Source of the DNA: Mesoterricola sediminis
GTDB taxonomy: Bacteria > Acidobacteriota > Holophagae > Holophagales > Holophagaceae
Assembly: GCF_030295425.1 (NCBI RefSeq)
Contig: NZ_AP027081.1
Span: forward strand, 2,456,001-2,520,000
Length of the DNA stretch: 64,000 nucleotides
Direction: 5' to 3'
In this document: piece by piece, positions 36,010 through 45,699 of the stretch
Layout: every line of letters starts with the position of its first letter
Numbering within the stretch: the stretch's first letter is position 1
Program-made: the position numbers and the translations under genes
Notes under the pieces: generated by a model
The model's database searches: none
Seen by the model: the letters and a program-made list of their open reading frames with translations, nothing else
Told to the model about the DNA's origin: nothing

Positions 36010-36780
36010 TCAGGCCATTTCCACTTGTTTTTGCGTTTCCCCTTCCGGAGCCACAGCGAGCAGGCGCGCGATGGCCTCCTGGGCCACCCGCAGCCCGAAG
36101 GCCGCCGGCATGTAGGACACCGTGCCGATGGGGGTCCGCACCCGGCCGGTGCCGAAGTGCTCGCCCCGGTCCTGGGCCTGGTAGGGCGTGGTGTTGCGCG
36201 CCGGTTCCACCGAATAGACGCAGGGGATGCCGCCGGTCACCCCCCGCCGGCGCAGGCGCAGGCGCACCATCCGGGCCAGGGGACAGATGGTGGTCTCGGC
36301 CAGGTCCCCCACCCGCAGGGCCCCCATGTCCAGGCGGCCCCCCGCCCCCATGCTGCTGACCAGGGGCAGGCCCCGGCGCCAGACGGTCTCCAGCAGGGTC
36401 ACCTTGGAGTTGAGGCTGTCGATGGCGTCGATGACCAGGTCCGGCGCCGGATCCAGGAACCCCTCGACGGTCTCCGCGTTCACGAAGCCCGGCCGCACAT
36501 CCACCCTGCATTCCGGCTGGATGTCCCGCACCCGGGCGGCCGCCAGGTCCACCTTCCGCTGCCCCACCGTGCTGTGGAGGGCGAAGAGCTGGCGGTTGAT
36601 GTTGCTCTCGTCCACCACGCCGTAGTCCACCAGGCGCAGCTCCCCCACGCCGGCCCGGGCCAGGGCCTCCACCGCGTACGAGCCCACGCCGCCCAGGCCG
36701 AAGACCGCGACCCGGCTGGAGGCCAATCGGGCATACGCCGCCTCCCCCAGCAGTTGTTCCGTGCGGGCGAACCATCTCAT
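36010..36780 (-). CDS. tcdA: tRNA threonylcarbamoyladenosine dehydratase (TcdA/CsdL)
   Basis: 256 residues from the ATG at 36780, preceded by an AAGGTGG-like site. E1/ThiF-type adenylation domain: RVAVFGLGGVGSYAVEALARAGVGEL, VDYGVVDESNINRQ, AIDSLNSKVTLLE and SSMGAGGRLDM, then ARNTTPYQAQ and GTVSYMPAAFGL. TcdA uses ATP to cyclise t6A to ct6A on tRNAs that read ANN codons. It overlaps the start of the tatD-type gene by four bases and is the last gene of the riboswitch-controlled ahcY-tatD-tcdA operon. Confidence 0.88.
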   Translation of the reverse strand: MRWFARTEQLLGEAAYARLASSRVAVFGLGGVGSYAVEALARAGVGELRLVDYGVVDESNINRQLFALHSTVGQRKVDLAAARVRDIQPECRVDVRPGFVNAETVEGFLDPAPDLVIDAIDSLNSKVTLLETVWRRGLPLVSSMGAGGRLDMGALRVGDLAETTICPLARMVRLRLRRRGVTGGIPCVYSVEPARNTTPYQAQDRGEHFGTGRVRTPIGTVSYMPAAFGLRVAQEAIARLLAVAPEGETQKQVEMA

Positions 36781-37532
36781 GCCAACCACCTTCCCAGAAG
36801 CGTGCGTGCGTTGTCTGCTGCCCGGGCCCCCGCGTCCTCGCCCCGGATCCGCCCGGCGGCGGCGGCGATCAGCGCCAGGTGGGCCGGTTCGTTGGGCCCG
36901 GTCACCCCCGCGGGGGCCAGGTCCGGCGCGTCCGTTTCCAGCAGGTAGCGGTCCCGCGGAACGAAGGCCAGGGCGGCCTGGGCCCGGGTCGCGCCGGGGC
37001 GGGTGATCGCCCCCCCGAAGGACAGGTGGAGGCCCAGGTCCAGGTAGGTCCGCGCCACCTCCGGCGCCCCCGAGAAGGCGTGCACGTAGCCCCCGGCCCG
37101 GCCCAGGCCCACCCGCCGGAGCACGGCGGCGAGCCGGTCGGCGGCCTTTACGGCGTGGAGGGCGAGGGGCAGGCCATGGGCCGCCGCCAGCCGCACCTGG
37201 GCGGCCAGCACGGCCTCCTGCAGGTCCCGGTCCGGCCGGCCCTCCGAGAAATCCAGGCCCGCCTCCCCTGCCCCGGCGCCCGCATGGAAGGCCGCCACGA
37301 GGGCCGGTTCCCAGCCGGGCGAGGCCTCCGCCACATGCCAGGGGTGCAGCCCCGCGAAGGGAATGACCCCGGCCCGGGTCCGGGCGAGGTCCAGCACGGC
37401 CCCCCAGTCGGCCTCCCGCGTCCCGCAGACCACGAAGGCGCCCACCCCCGCGGCCCGGGCCCGGGCCAGCACCCCCTCCAGGTCCGCGGCCAGCCGCGGA
37501 TCCTGGAGGTGGCAGTGGGCGTCGACCAGCAC
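36777..37532 (-). CDS. TatD-family metal-dependent hydrolase
   Basis: 251 residues from a GTG at 37532, six bases after the ahcY stop. Amidohydrolase-fold motifs: DAHCHLQD, FAGLHPWHV, GEAGLDFS, LALHAVKA, VHAFSGAPEVA and LETDAPDLAP. TatD-family proteins are metal-dependent nucleases or D-Tyr-tRNA-like hydrolases of uncertain physiological role. It starts immediately after ahcY and its stop overlaps the tcdA start, so all three genes are coexpressed. Confidence 0.85.
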   Translation of the reverse strand: MLVDAHCHLQDPRLAADLEGVLARARAAGVGAFVVCGTREADWGAVLDLARTRAGVIPFAGLHPWHVAEASPGWEPALVAAFHAGAGAGEAGLDFSEGRPDRDLQEAVLAAQVRLAAAHGLPLALHAVKAADRLAAVLRRVGLGRAGGYVHAFSGAPEVARTYLDLGLHLSFGGAITRPGATRAQAALAFVPRDRYLLETDAPDLAPAGVTGPNEPAHLALIAAAAGRIRGEDAGARAADNARTLLGRWLA

Positions 37533-37538
37533 CCGGTC

Positions 37539-38939
<1,401 letters not shown>

Positions 38940-39016
38940 GGTGGGCTCCTTGGACGACGGCCGGGAACCTGGCGGGGAGCACCACGGCGCCTTACCCGCA
39001 AAACCCGGCAGAGGTT

Positions 39017-39099
39017 GTGAGGTAAGCGCCGTTGGTGGTGACCGGACGAGCCGGCTTCCGAGCCTGGGACATGGGGATGCCTTGCAGCGCCTCTCGGAA
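39017..39099 (-). ncRNA. SAH riboswitch upstream of ahcY
   Basis: On the minus strand CCGAGAGGCGCTGCAAGGC is followed by CCAGGCTCGG, closing a stem with the first bases, and then by AACGGCGCTTACC. These are the conserved strands of the S-adenosylhomocysteine riboswitch (GAGGxGCGCUGCxA ... CAGGCUCGG ... AACGGCGCUxAC, Rfam RF01057). It ends about 78 bases before the ahcY ATG. In this class SAH binding turns expression on. The region between aptamer and AUG (AACCT ... AGGTT pairing) may be the expression platform. Confidence 0.88.
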
Positions 39100-39152
39100 G
39101 AACTCAATGATACGCTGTCTCATCGGCATGCACCAGTTATCCTTGAGGGGTG

Positions 39153-40574
39153 ATGCTGGAGTCCGCCCCCGCCTTCCAAACCCTGATCCGGAACGCCCGG
39201 ATCCTGGACGGAACCGGCGCCCCCGCCTGGACCGGGGACGTGGGGATCCGGGACGGGCGCATCGCCGCCCTGGGGGACCTCGCCGGGGCCGGGGCCGGCA
39301 CCGTCGTCGAGGCCCGGGGCCTCGCCGCGGCGCCCGGCTTCATCGACGTCCACACCCACGACGACCGGGCCGTGTTCCAGGAGGCCGATATCCGGCCCAA
39401 GCTGGCCCAGGGCGTCACCACCGTCGTCACCGGCAACTGCGGCATCAGCCTGGCCCCCCTCCTGCCCCGGGAGGACCCGCCCGCGCCCCTGGACCTCCTG
39501 GGCGGGGCCGGCGACTACCGCTTCGGCACCTTCGCGGCCTTCCTCGACGCCCTCCGGGCGGCCCCGCTCCCCGTGAACGTCGTGCCCCTGGTGGGCCACG
39601 GCACCCTGCGGGTGGGGGCCGTCGCCGCCATCGGCGGGCCCGCGGCCCCCGGCGAGCTCCGGACCATGGTCCGCCGCGTCGAGGAGGCCATGGACGCCGG
39701 CGCCCGGGGCTTCAGCACCGGGCTCGCCTACCCCCCCAACCTGGGGGCCACCGCCGCCGAGACCGCGGCCCTGGCCCGGGCCTCCGCCGCCCGGGGCGGG
39801 CGCCTCTGCGTCCACGTGCGGGACGAGTTCGACGGCGTCGCCGAGGCCACCCGGGAGGCCTTCGCCATCGCCCGCGCCGCGGAAGCCCCCCTCGTCCTCA
39901 GCCATCAGAAGGCCGCGGGCCGGGCCAACGGCGGCCGCAGCCGGGAGCTGCTGGACCTCTACGCCGAGGAGGGCGCGGACGTGCCCTTCGCCCTGGACGC
40001 CTACCCCTACGAGGCCGGCTCCACCGTCCTGGACCCGGCCTTCGCCGCCCAGAGCCGGGAGGTCCTCGTGGCCTGGTCCCGCCCCCACCCCGAGGCCGCG
40101 GGCCGCACCCTGGCGGCGGTGGCCGCGGACTGGGGCGTCGGGCCCCTCGAGGCCCTGGACCGGCTCCAGCCCGGCGGCGGCGTCTACTTCCACATGCTGG
40201 CCGAGGACGTGGACCGCATCCTCCTCCACCCCCGCTGCATGGTGGGCTCCGACGGCCTGCCCCACGACACCCATCCCCACCCCCGCCTCTGGGGGACCTT
40301 CCCCCGCTACCTGCGGCGCATGGCCCTGGACCGCCCCCGCCTGACCCTGGAGGAGGCCGTCCGGCGCATCACCGCCCTCCCCGCCGAGGTCTTCGGCCTG
40401 CGGGACCGCGGGCGCCTGGCGCCCGGCTTCGCCGCGGACCTCGTCCTCTTCGATCCGGACGCCCTGCGCGACAACGCCACCTACGCCGACCCCCGCACCC
40501 CCCCCGCGGGCATCGCCGCCGTCTACGTGAACGGCCGCGAAACCGGCCAGGGCGCGGCCGGCGCGCTCCTCTGA
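39153..40574 (+). CDS. N-acyl-D-amino-acid deacylase (D-aminoacylase) family amidohydrolase
   Basis: 473 residues from the ATG at 39153, with GAGGGG just upstream; a GTG three bases earlier is also possible. Amidohydrolase motifs: APGFIDVHTHDDRAVF, the metal-bridging Cys in TTVVTGNCGIS, GFSTGLAYPP, LVLSHQKAAGRANGG and VGSDGLPHDTHPHPRLWGTFPRYLRR. This set is typical of D-aminoacylases, which release D-amino acids from N-acyl forms. No signal peptide, so cytoplasmic. It is divergent from the ahcY operon, leaving about 210 bp in which the riboswitch lies. The exact substrate is not determined. Confidence 0.85.
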   Translation: MLESAPAFQTLIRNARILDGTGAPAWTGDVGIRDGRIAALGDLAGAGAGTVVEARGLAAAPGFIDVHTHDDRAVFQEADIRPKLAQGVTTVVTGNCGISLAPLLPREDPPAPLDLLGGAGDYRFGTFAAFLDALRAAPLPVNVVPLVGHGTLRVGAVAAIGGPAAPGELRTMVRRVEEAMDAGARGFSTGLAYPPNLGATAAETAALARASAARGGRLCVHVRDEFDGVAEATREAFAIARAAEAPLVLSHQKAAGRANGGRSRELLDLYAEEGADVPFALDAYPYEAGSTVLDPAFAAQSREVLVAWSRPHPEAAGRTLAAVAADWGVGPLEALDRLQPGGGVYFHMLAEDVDRILLHPRCMVGSDGLPHDTHPHPRLWGTFPRYLRRMALDRPRLTLEEAVRRITALPAEVFGLRDRGRLAPGFAADLVLFDPDALRDNATYADPRTPPAGIAAVYVNGRETGQGAAGALL

Positions 40575-40575
40575 G

Positions 40576-41334
40576 TCAGCGCCGGAAGACCCACCGGTCC
40601 CCGTCGGAGGCCCGGGGTTCGAAGCGGTAGCCGTCCTCCCCGAAGGCCTGGAGATCCTCGGCCCGTTCGATCCGCCCCCGGATGGCGAAGCGGACCATGC
40701 GGCCCCGGGCCCGCTTCGCGTGGAAGCTCACCACCCGGTACGTCCCACGCTGCAGGTCCTCGAAGACCGGCGTCACCACCCGGCCCAGCCCCGAGGCGTC
40801 GACGGCCGCGAAGGCCTCCCCCGAGGCCAGGTTCACCAGGGGGCCGCCGGCGGCCCGCAGGTCCCGGGCCAGGTCCCGCGTCACCCGGGGCCGCCAGGCC
40901 GCGACCAGGTCCGCCCCGTCCGGGTTCGCCAGGCGCGTCCCCATCTCCAGGCGGTAGGGGCGGATGAGGTCCAGGGGCCGCAGGAGGCCGTAGAGGCCCG
41001 AGACGATGCGGAGCCGGTCCTGGGCCCAGGCCAGGTCCGCCGGCGCCAGGCTCCAGGCGTCGAGGCCCTGGTAGGCGTCCCCGCTGTAGGCCAGGACCGC
41101 GGGCCGCGCCTCCGGCGCCGCGTGGGCCGGCTTCCAGGCCGCGAACCGCCCCGCCGTGAGGGCCGCGAGCTCCCCGCTCATGCCCATGAGGTCCGCCAGG
41201 GCCGCCATATCCAGGCCCTTCAGGATCCGCGCCAGCCCCGCGGCCTCCTTGAGCCGCGCCGGCGCCGTGCCCTCCACGGCGGGGAGCTGCCGCGCGAAAT
41301 CGAGTTTCTTGGCCGAGGCGATCACGAAGATCAC
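40576..41334 (-). CDS. yaaA: YaaA-family peroxide-stress protein
   Basis: 252 residues from a GTG at 41334, preceded by GGAGG. DUF328/YaaA features: IFVIASAKKLDF at the start, AVLAYSGDAYQGLDAWSL, RIVSGLYGLLRPLDLIRPYRLEMGT, NLASGEAF and VSFHAKRARGRMVRFAI. In E. coli YaaA lowers intracellular free iron during H2O2 stress and binds DNA. The gene ends one base from the stop of the convergent D-aminoacylase gene and lies 73 bp upstream of the unrelated trpA end. Confidence 0.88.
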   Translation of the reverse strand: MIFVIASAKKLDFARQLPAVEGTAPARLKEAAGLARILKGLDMAALADLMGMSGELAALTAGRFAAWKPAHAAPEARPAVLAYSGDAYQGLDAWSLAPADLAWAQDRLRIVSGLYGLLRPLDLIRPYRLEMGTRLANPDGADLVAAWRPRVTRDLARDLRAAGGPLVNLASGEAFAAVDASGLGRVVTPVFEDLQRGTYRVVSFHAKRARGRMVRFAIRGRIERAEDLQAFGEDGYRFEPRASDGDRWVFRR

Positions 41335-41407
41335 GGCACCTCCGGAGGACAGGGGGGATGCGGGGCATCCTCCCCCATTCTCCGTCATGGCGGGCGGATC
41401 GGGGAGC

Positions 41408-42145
41408 CTACGGGAGCCGCGGTTCCAGGAAGCCGGCCAGGTCCCCGCCCCGGTGGAGGGCCGCCACCAGGGCGGAGCCGACGACGGGGGTGGCCCCCAG
41501 GGCGCGCACGGCCTCCAGGCTCCCGGGGTCGTCCAGGCCGAAGCCCACCGCCAGGGGGCGGTCCGTGAGGGCCCGGAGCTCGCGCAGGCGCGCCGCCACG
41601 GGGGCCAGGTCCACGGCGCCCCCCGCCCCGGTCACGCCCAGGCGGGCCACGACGTAGGCGAAGCGCTGGGCGAAGGGACCCGCGCCGGGATCGGGCCGGG
41701 CCTCCAGGAGCCGCCGGGCCCGGTCCGGGCCGGTGGTGGGGGCCAGGAGGGGCACGAGGGGGTAGCCCGCGCGGCGCAGGACGGCCTCCCACGCCGGCTC
41801 CTCCCCGGGGGGCAGGTCCACCACGAGCAGGCTCTTCACCGGGGTGGGGGCCAGGAGGGGGATCAGGTCCGCCCCCAGCTGCAGCAGGGGATTGAAGTAC
41901 GTGAAGAGCACCACGTCGGGCCCGGGGACCCCGGCGAGGGCCTCCAGCACGCGCCGCGGCGTTGCGCCCGCGGCCAGGGCGCGGCCCGCCGCGGCCTGGA
42001 GCACGGGACCGTCGGCCACGGGATCGGAGTGGGGCAGGCCCACCTCCACGGTGCCCACGCCCAGGGCCCGCAGCCCGGCCAGGTGGGTCCCCAGGCGGTC
42101 CAGGTCCGGGTCCCCGGCGGTGAGGAAGGGCAGGATCGGTTCCAT
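41408..42145 (-). CDS. trpA: Tryptophan synthase alpha subunit
   Basis: 245 residues, TIM-barrel. MEPILPFLTAGDPDLD near the start, catalytic Glu in VEVGLPHSDPVADGPVLQ (the usual sequence is LGxPFSDPxADGPxIQ), the catalytic-Asp loop in LLVVDLPPGEE, and VGFGLDDPGS. It cleaves indole-3-glycerol phosphate and passes indole to TrpB. It is slightly short for the family (about 265). Last gene of the trp operon, starting one base after the trpB stop. Confidence 0.93.
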   Translation of the reverse strand: MEPILPFLTAGDPDLDRLGTHLAGLRALGVGTVEVGLPHSDPVADGPVLQAAAGRALAAGATPRRVLEALAGVPGPDVVLFTYFNPLLQLGADLIPLLAPTPVKSLLVVDLPPGEEPAWEAVLRRAGYPLVPLLAPTTGPDRARRLLEARPDPGAGPFAQRFAYVVARLGVTGAGGAVDLAPVAARLRELRALTDRPLAVGFGLDDPGSLEAVRALGATPVVGSALVAALHRGGDLAGFLEPRLP

Positions 42146-42146
42146 G

Positions 42147-43325
42147 TCAGGCTCCCAGCGCGGCTTGGTAGGTGGAGAGGTCCTTGTCGCCCCGGCCCGA
42201 GAGGCCCAGCAGGACGCTGCGGGCGCCGAGGCGCCCCAGGACGGCGAGGCCGTGGCTCGATTCCAGGGCGGGCAGGATGCCCTCGGTCCGGCAGAGCCGC
42301 CGCGCCCCCTCCAGGGCCTCGGCGTCGGTGGCCCGGAGGGCCTCCACGCGCCCGTCCAGGCACAGGGCGGCCAGTTCCGGGCCGAGGGAGGGGTAGTCCA
42401 GCCCCGCGCTGATGCTGGCGGTGTCCGACGTCCAGCCCGCCTCGTCCTGGAGGAGGAGGCTGCGGCAGCCGTGGAGCACCCCGATGCGCCCCGGCCCGAC
42501 CCGGGCCGCGTGCTGCCCCGGGTCCGTCCCGTGCCCGCCGGCCTCGGCGGCCACGAGGCGGACGGCGTCGTCCAGGAAGGGCACCATCAGGCCGAGGCCG
42601 TTGCTGCCGCCGCCCGCGCAGGCCACGACGGCCTCGGGCAGGCGCCCCGCGGCCTCCAGCACCTGGGCCCGCGCCTCGCGGCCGATGACGCTCTGGAAGG
42701 TGCGCACCAGCAGCGGGAAGGGATGGGGCCCGAGGGCGGATCCCAGGATGTAGTGGGCGCGGTGGCAGTTCCCCGCCCAGGCGCGAAGGGCCTCGTTCAC
42801 CGCCTCCTTGAGGGTGCGCGAGCCGGCCGACACCGGGGCCACCTCCGCCCCGAAGAGCCGCATGCGGGCCACGTTGGGCGCCTGGCGGGCCATGTCCACC
42901 TCGCCCATGTAGACGGTGCAGCGCAGGCCGAGCCGCGCGCAGGCAGCGGCGCAGGCCACGCCGTGCTGGCCCGCGCCCGTCTCGGCGATGACCTCCTCCC
43001 GGCCCATGCGCCGGGCCAGGAGGGCCTGGGCGAGGGCGTTGTTGATCTTGTGGGCGCCGGTGTGGGCCAGGTCCTCCCGCTTGAGCCACACCTCCGCGAT
43101 CCCCAGCTCCCGGGCGAGGCGCGGCGCGGGGGTCAGCGGCGTGGGCCGGCCCACGAAGGTCCGCAGCTCGGCCTGGAGCTCGCGCTGGAAGTCCGGGTCC
43201 TCCAGGGCCGCCACGAAGGCGGCCTCCAGGTCCAGGAGGGGCTGCATGAGGGTCTCGGGGGCGTAGCAGCCCCCCAGGCCGTGGGCGCCGTAGCGGCCGG
43301 AATGGAGGAAGGCGGTGGCGGTCAT
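42147..43325 (-). CDS. trpB: Tryptophan synthase beta subunit
   Basis: 392 residues from the ATG at 43325, which overlaps the trpF stop by four bases (ATGA). GCYAPETLMQPL at the start, PLP lysine in LAHTGAHKINNALAQ, ETGAGQHGVACA, GSRTLKEAVNEA, PLP-phosphate loop VACAGGGSNGLG, SISAGLDYPSLGPE and LSGRGDKDL. It joins indole and L-serine to tryptophan. The long upstream extension of this frame overlaps trpF in another frame and is not coding. Confidence 0.95.
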   Translation of the reverse strand: MTATAFLHSGRYGAHGLGGCYAPETLMQPLLDLEAAFVAALEDPDFQRELQAELRTFVGRPTPLTPAPRLARELGIAEVWLKREDLAHTGAHKINNALAQALLARRMGREEVIAETGAGQHGVACAAACARLGLRCTVYMGEVDMARQAPNVARMRLFGAEVAPVSAGSRTLKEAVNEALRAWAGNCHRAHYILGSALGPHPFPLLVRTFQSVIGREARAQVLEAAGRLPEAVVACAGGGSNGLGLMVPFLDDAVRLVAAEAGGHGTDPGQHAARVGPGRIGVLHGCRSLLLQDEAGWTSDTASISAGLDYPSLGPELAALCLDGRVEALRATDAEALEGARRLCRTEGILPALESSHGLAVLGRLGARSVLLGLSGRGDKDLSTYQAALGA

Positions 43326-43921
43326 GGTCGCTCCAGGGCATGGGCGGCGCGCACGAAGGCGGCCACCAGGTCCGGGTCCTTGCGTCCCGGCGCGCGCTCC
43401 AGCCGGCTCGCGGCGTCGAAGCCCGCGCAGCGGGGGTGTCCGGGAAGGGCGGCAAAGCGGTCGGCGAGCAGGTCGCCGCGCAGGCCCCCCGCCAAAATGA
43501 AGGGGCCGGGGGGCGGGTGGGCGAGGCCGTGGACGACCCCCGAGCCCCCGGGGAGGCCGGTGGCCTTCGGGCCCGTCTCCCACAGGTAGAGATCGGCTTC
43601 GGCGGGTTCCTGGTCCGGCTCGTCGGGCCAGGGCAGCAGGATCCGCAGGCCCGCCCTCCGGAGGGCCGTCAGGCCCGCCCGGGACGGCAGGTAGGGCTGG
43701 ACCCACCCCGCCCCGCAGGCCTCCGCCCACCGGAGGAGGGGTTCGGGCCCCTCCGCCACCGCCACCAGCACGGCCCGGTCCCCGGCCAGGCGCGGCAGGG
43801 CCGGATCCGGGCAGTGGCGGGGGCTCGCCGGATGGCTGAGGAACCCCACGAGGTCCGCGCCGGCCGCCAGGGTCGCCGCCACGTCCTCCGGCGCGGTGAG
43901 CCCGCACACCTTCGCCATCAT
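43322..43921 (-). CDS. trpF: Phosphoribosylanthranilate isomerase
   Basis: 199 residues. Begins MAKVCGLTAPEDVAATLAAGADLVGFL (the catalytic Cys in KVCGL and the usual GF.. strand), then SPRH, and ILAGGLRGDL near the phosphate site, with GFDAASRLERAPGRKD in place of the usual GVDxSSGVExxxGxKD. It isomerises phosphoribosyl-anthranilate to CdRP. Both ends overlap neighbours by ATGA: start with trpC stop, stop with trpB start. Confidence 0.9.
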   Translation of the reverse strand: MMAKVCGLTAPEDVAATLAAGADLVGFLSHPASPRHCPDPALPRLAGDRAVLVAVAEGPEPLLRWAEACGAGWVQPYLPSRAGLTALRRAGLRILLPWPDEPDQEPAEADLYLWETGPKATGLPGGSGVVHGLAHPPPGPFILAGGLRGDLLADRFAALPGHPRCAGFDAASRLERAPGRKDPDLVAAFVRAAHALERP

Positions 43922-44649
43922 GGCCGCGCCTCCGCCAGGAGCGCCGCCGGGTCCGGGGCGCGCATGAGGGCCTCGCCGGCCAGCACCGCGTCCCAGCCCG
44001 AGGCCAGGGCGGCGCGGATGGCGGCGGCGTCCTTCAGGCCCGATTCGCGGATGAGCACCGCTTCCGGGAAGGCGGCCCGCAGGGGCCCCGGATCGGCCGG
44101 GCCCTCCGAGAAGTCGGAGAGGTCCCGCACATTCCAGCCCACGAGGCGGGCCCCGGAGGCCTGGACCGCGGGGATCTCGTCCGCGGCGTGGATCTCCGCC
44201 AGGGGCTCCAGGCCCAGGGCCCGCGCCGCGAAGGCGTAGGCGGGCAGTTCGTCGCCCAGCACCCGGGCGATGAGGAGCACCGCCTGCGCCCCGAGGACGA
44301 GCGCCTCCCGGAGGTGGCCCGGGGTGCAGACGAACCCCTTGTAGAGGATGGGGCGCCCGAAGCGCCGCGCCACCTCGAAGTCCCCGGGCCGGCCCCCGAA
44401 CCGGGCGGGTTCGGCCAGCACCGAGAAGCAGGCCGCGCCGCCCCGGACGTAGGCCCCCAGGCGCTCCGCGGGATCGGCGTCCGCCGCGAAGGGACCCAGG
44501 GAGGGGGAGGCGCGCTTGAATTCCGCGATGACCGGAAGCGCCGCCCCGCGCAGGGCCCGCTCGAAGGGGCCCGGCCCCTCCGGCTCCGCCCCCAGGCGCC
44601 GGCGCTCCGCCGCCACGATATCCGACAGGATGCCCAGCCCCGCGCCCAT
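43918..44649 (-). CDS. trpC: Indole-3-glycerol-phosphate synthase
   Basis: 243 residues. ILSDIVAAERRR, PVIAEFKRASPSLGPF (catalytic Lys), FSVLAEPARFGG, PILYKGFVCTPGHL (second Lys), LLIARVLGD, LAEIHAADE, VGWNVRDLSDF and LIRESGLKD. The usual KDF and NNRDL appear as KGF and NVRDL. It closes the indole ring by decarboxylation of CdRP. The ATG directly abuts the trpD stop codon. Confidence 0.93.
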   Translation of the reverse strand: MGAGLGILSDIVAAERRRLGAEPEGPGPFERALRGAALPVIAEFKRASPSLGPFAADADPAERLGAYVRGGAACFSVLAEPARFGGRPGDFEVARRFGRPILYKGFVCTPGHLREALVLGAQAVLLIARVLGDELPAYAFAARALGLEPLAEIHAADEIPAVQASGARLVGWNVRDLSDFSEGPADPGPLRAAFPEAVLIRESGLKDAAAIRAALASGWDAVLAGEALMRAPDPAALLAEARP

Positions 44650-45675
44650 CTAGGCCGCCAGGGACAGGAGGGAGGGGAGGTCGAGGCCCGCGCGGAGGGC
44701 CTCCCGGCCCTCGGCCACCAGGTCCGGCAGGGTCCCCAGGCCCGCATCGCGCACCAGGGCGAGGCCCAGGGCGGCCTGGAGGGCCACCTCCTCGGCCACG
44801 CGCGCGGAATAGGCGGGATCGGAGGCCCCGCCGGCGAGGCCCCGGGCCAGGGCCACGCAGGCCTCCAGCGAATCCGCCGCCGCCGGGGCGAGGCCCGGGC
44901 GGATCCCCGCGTCGCCGGGGAGGAAGACGGCGGCTTCCGCCACGCGCCCGTCCCGCACGGCCTGGACCCGGGTGGGCCCCTCCAGGGACGCCTCGTCCAT
45001 GCCGGCGCCGCCGGCGTCCTTGCCGTGCACGACGAAGGCCCGCGCGAGGCCCAGGGCCGCCAGGGCCTCGGCCACCGGCAGGATCCAGGCCTCCTGGGCC
45101 ACGCCCAGCACCTGGTAGGGCGGACGCGCCGGGTTCAGGAGGGGCCCCAGCATGTTGAACACCGTCGGCACCCCCAGGGCCCGGCGGATGGGCACCATGC
45201 GCGCCAGGACGGGGTGGAAGCGCGGCGCGAAGAGGAAAGCGAAGCCGGTGCGGGCCAGGTCGGCCTCCGCGGCCTCGACGGGCCGGGCCAGGTCCAGGCC
45301 CAGGGCCTCCAGCAGGTCCGCGGAGCCGCAGAGGCTCGAGGCCGAGCGGCTCCCGTGCTTCACCACGTCCACCCCCATGCGCGCCAGGGCCAGGGCCGAC
45401 AGGGTCGACAGGTTGGCGGTGTGGACCCCCTGGCGGGCGTCGCCGCCCGTGCCGCAGGTGTCCAGGGCCGGCCGCGCCGCCCGGAAGGGCACCGCCCGGG
45501 CCCGCAGGACCTGGGCGAAGGCCGTCAGCTCCTCGCCCCGGAAGGGGCGGGCGTTAAGGGCCAGCAGGGCCCGGCCCACCTCCCCGGGGTCCGAGGCCGG
45601 GTCCAGGCAGGCCTCCATGAAGGCGCGGGCGCCTTCCAGCGTCAGGTCATCCTTGATCTCGAGTGCAGGGTTCAT
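44650..45675 (-). CDS. trpD: Anthranilate phosphoribosyltransferase
   Basis: 341 residues. Glycine-rich PRPP loop LDTCGTGGDARQGVHTANLST, VDVVKHGSRSASSLCGSADLLEALG, FLFAPRFHPVL and GVPTVFNMLGPLLNPA are the standard TrpD signatures. It transfers phosphoribose from PRPP to anthranilate. Unfused, unlike the TrpGD of enterobacteria. It follows aroF by about 24 bp in the operon. Confidence 0.95.
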   Translation of the reverse strand: MNPALEIKDDLTLEGARAFMEACLDPASDPGEVGRALLALNARPFRGEELTAFAQVLRARAVPFRAARPALDTCGTGGDARQGVHTANLSTLSALALARMGVDVVKHGSRSASSLCGSADLLEALGLDLARPVEAAEADLARTGFAFLFAPRFHPVLARMVPIRRALGVPTVFNMLGPLLNPARPPYQVLGVAQEAWILPVAEALAALGLARAFVVHGKDAGGAGMDEASLEGPTRVQAVRDGRVAEAAVFLPGDAGIRPGLAPAAADSLEACVALARGLAGGASDPAYSARVAEEVALQAALGLALVRDAGLGTLPDLVAEGREALRAGLDLPSLLSLAA

Positions 45676-45699
45676 TCCAGGTTCCTTTCCGGGTGGTCG

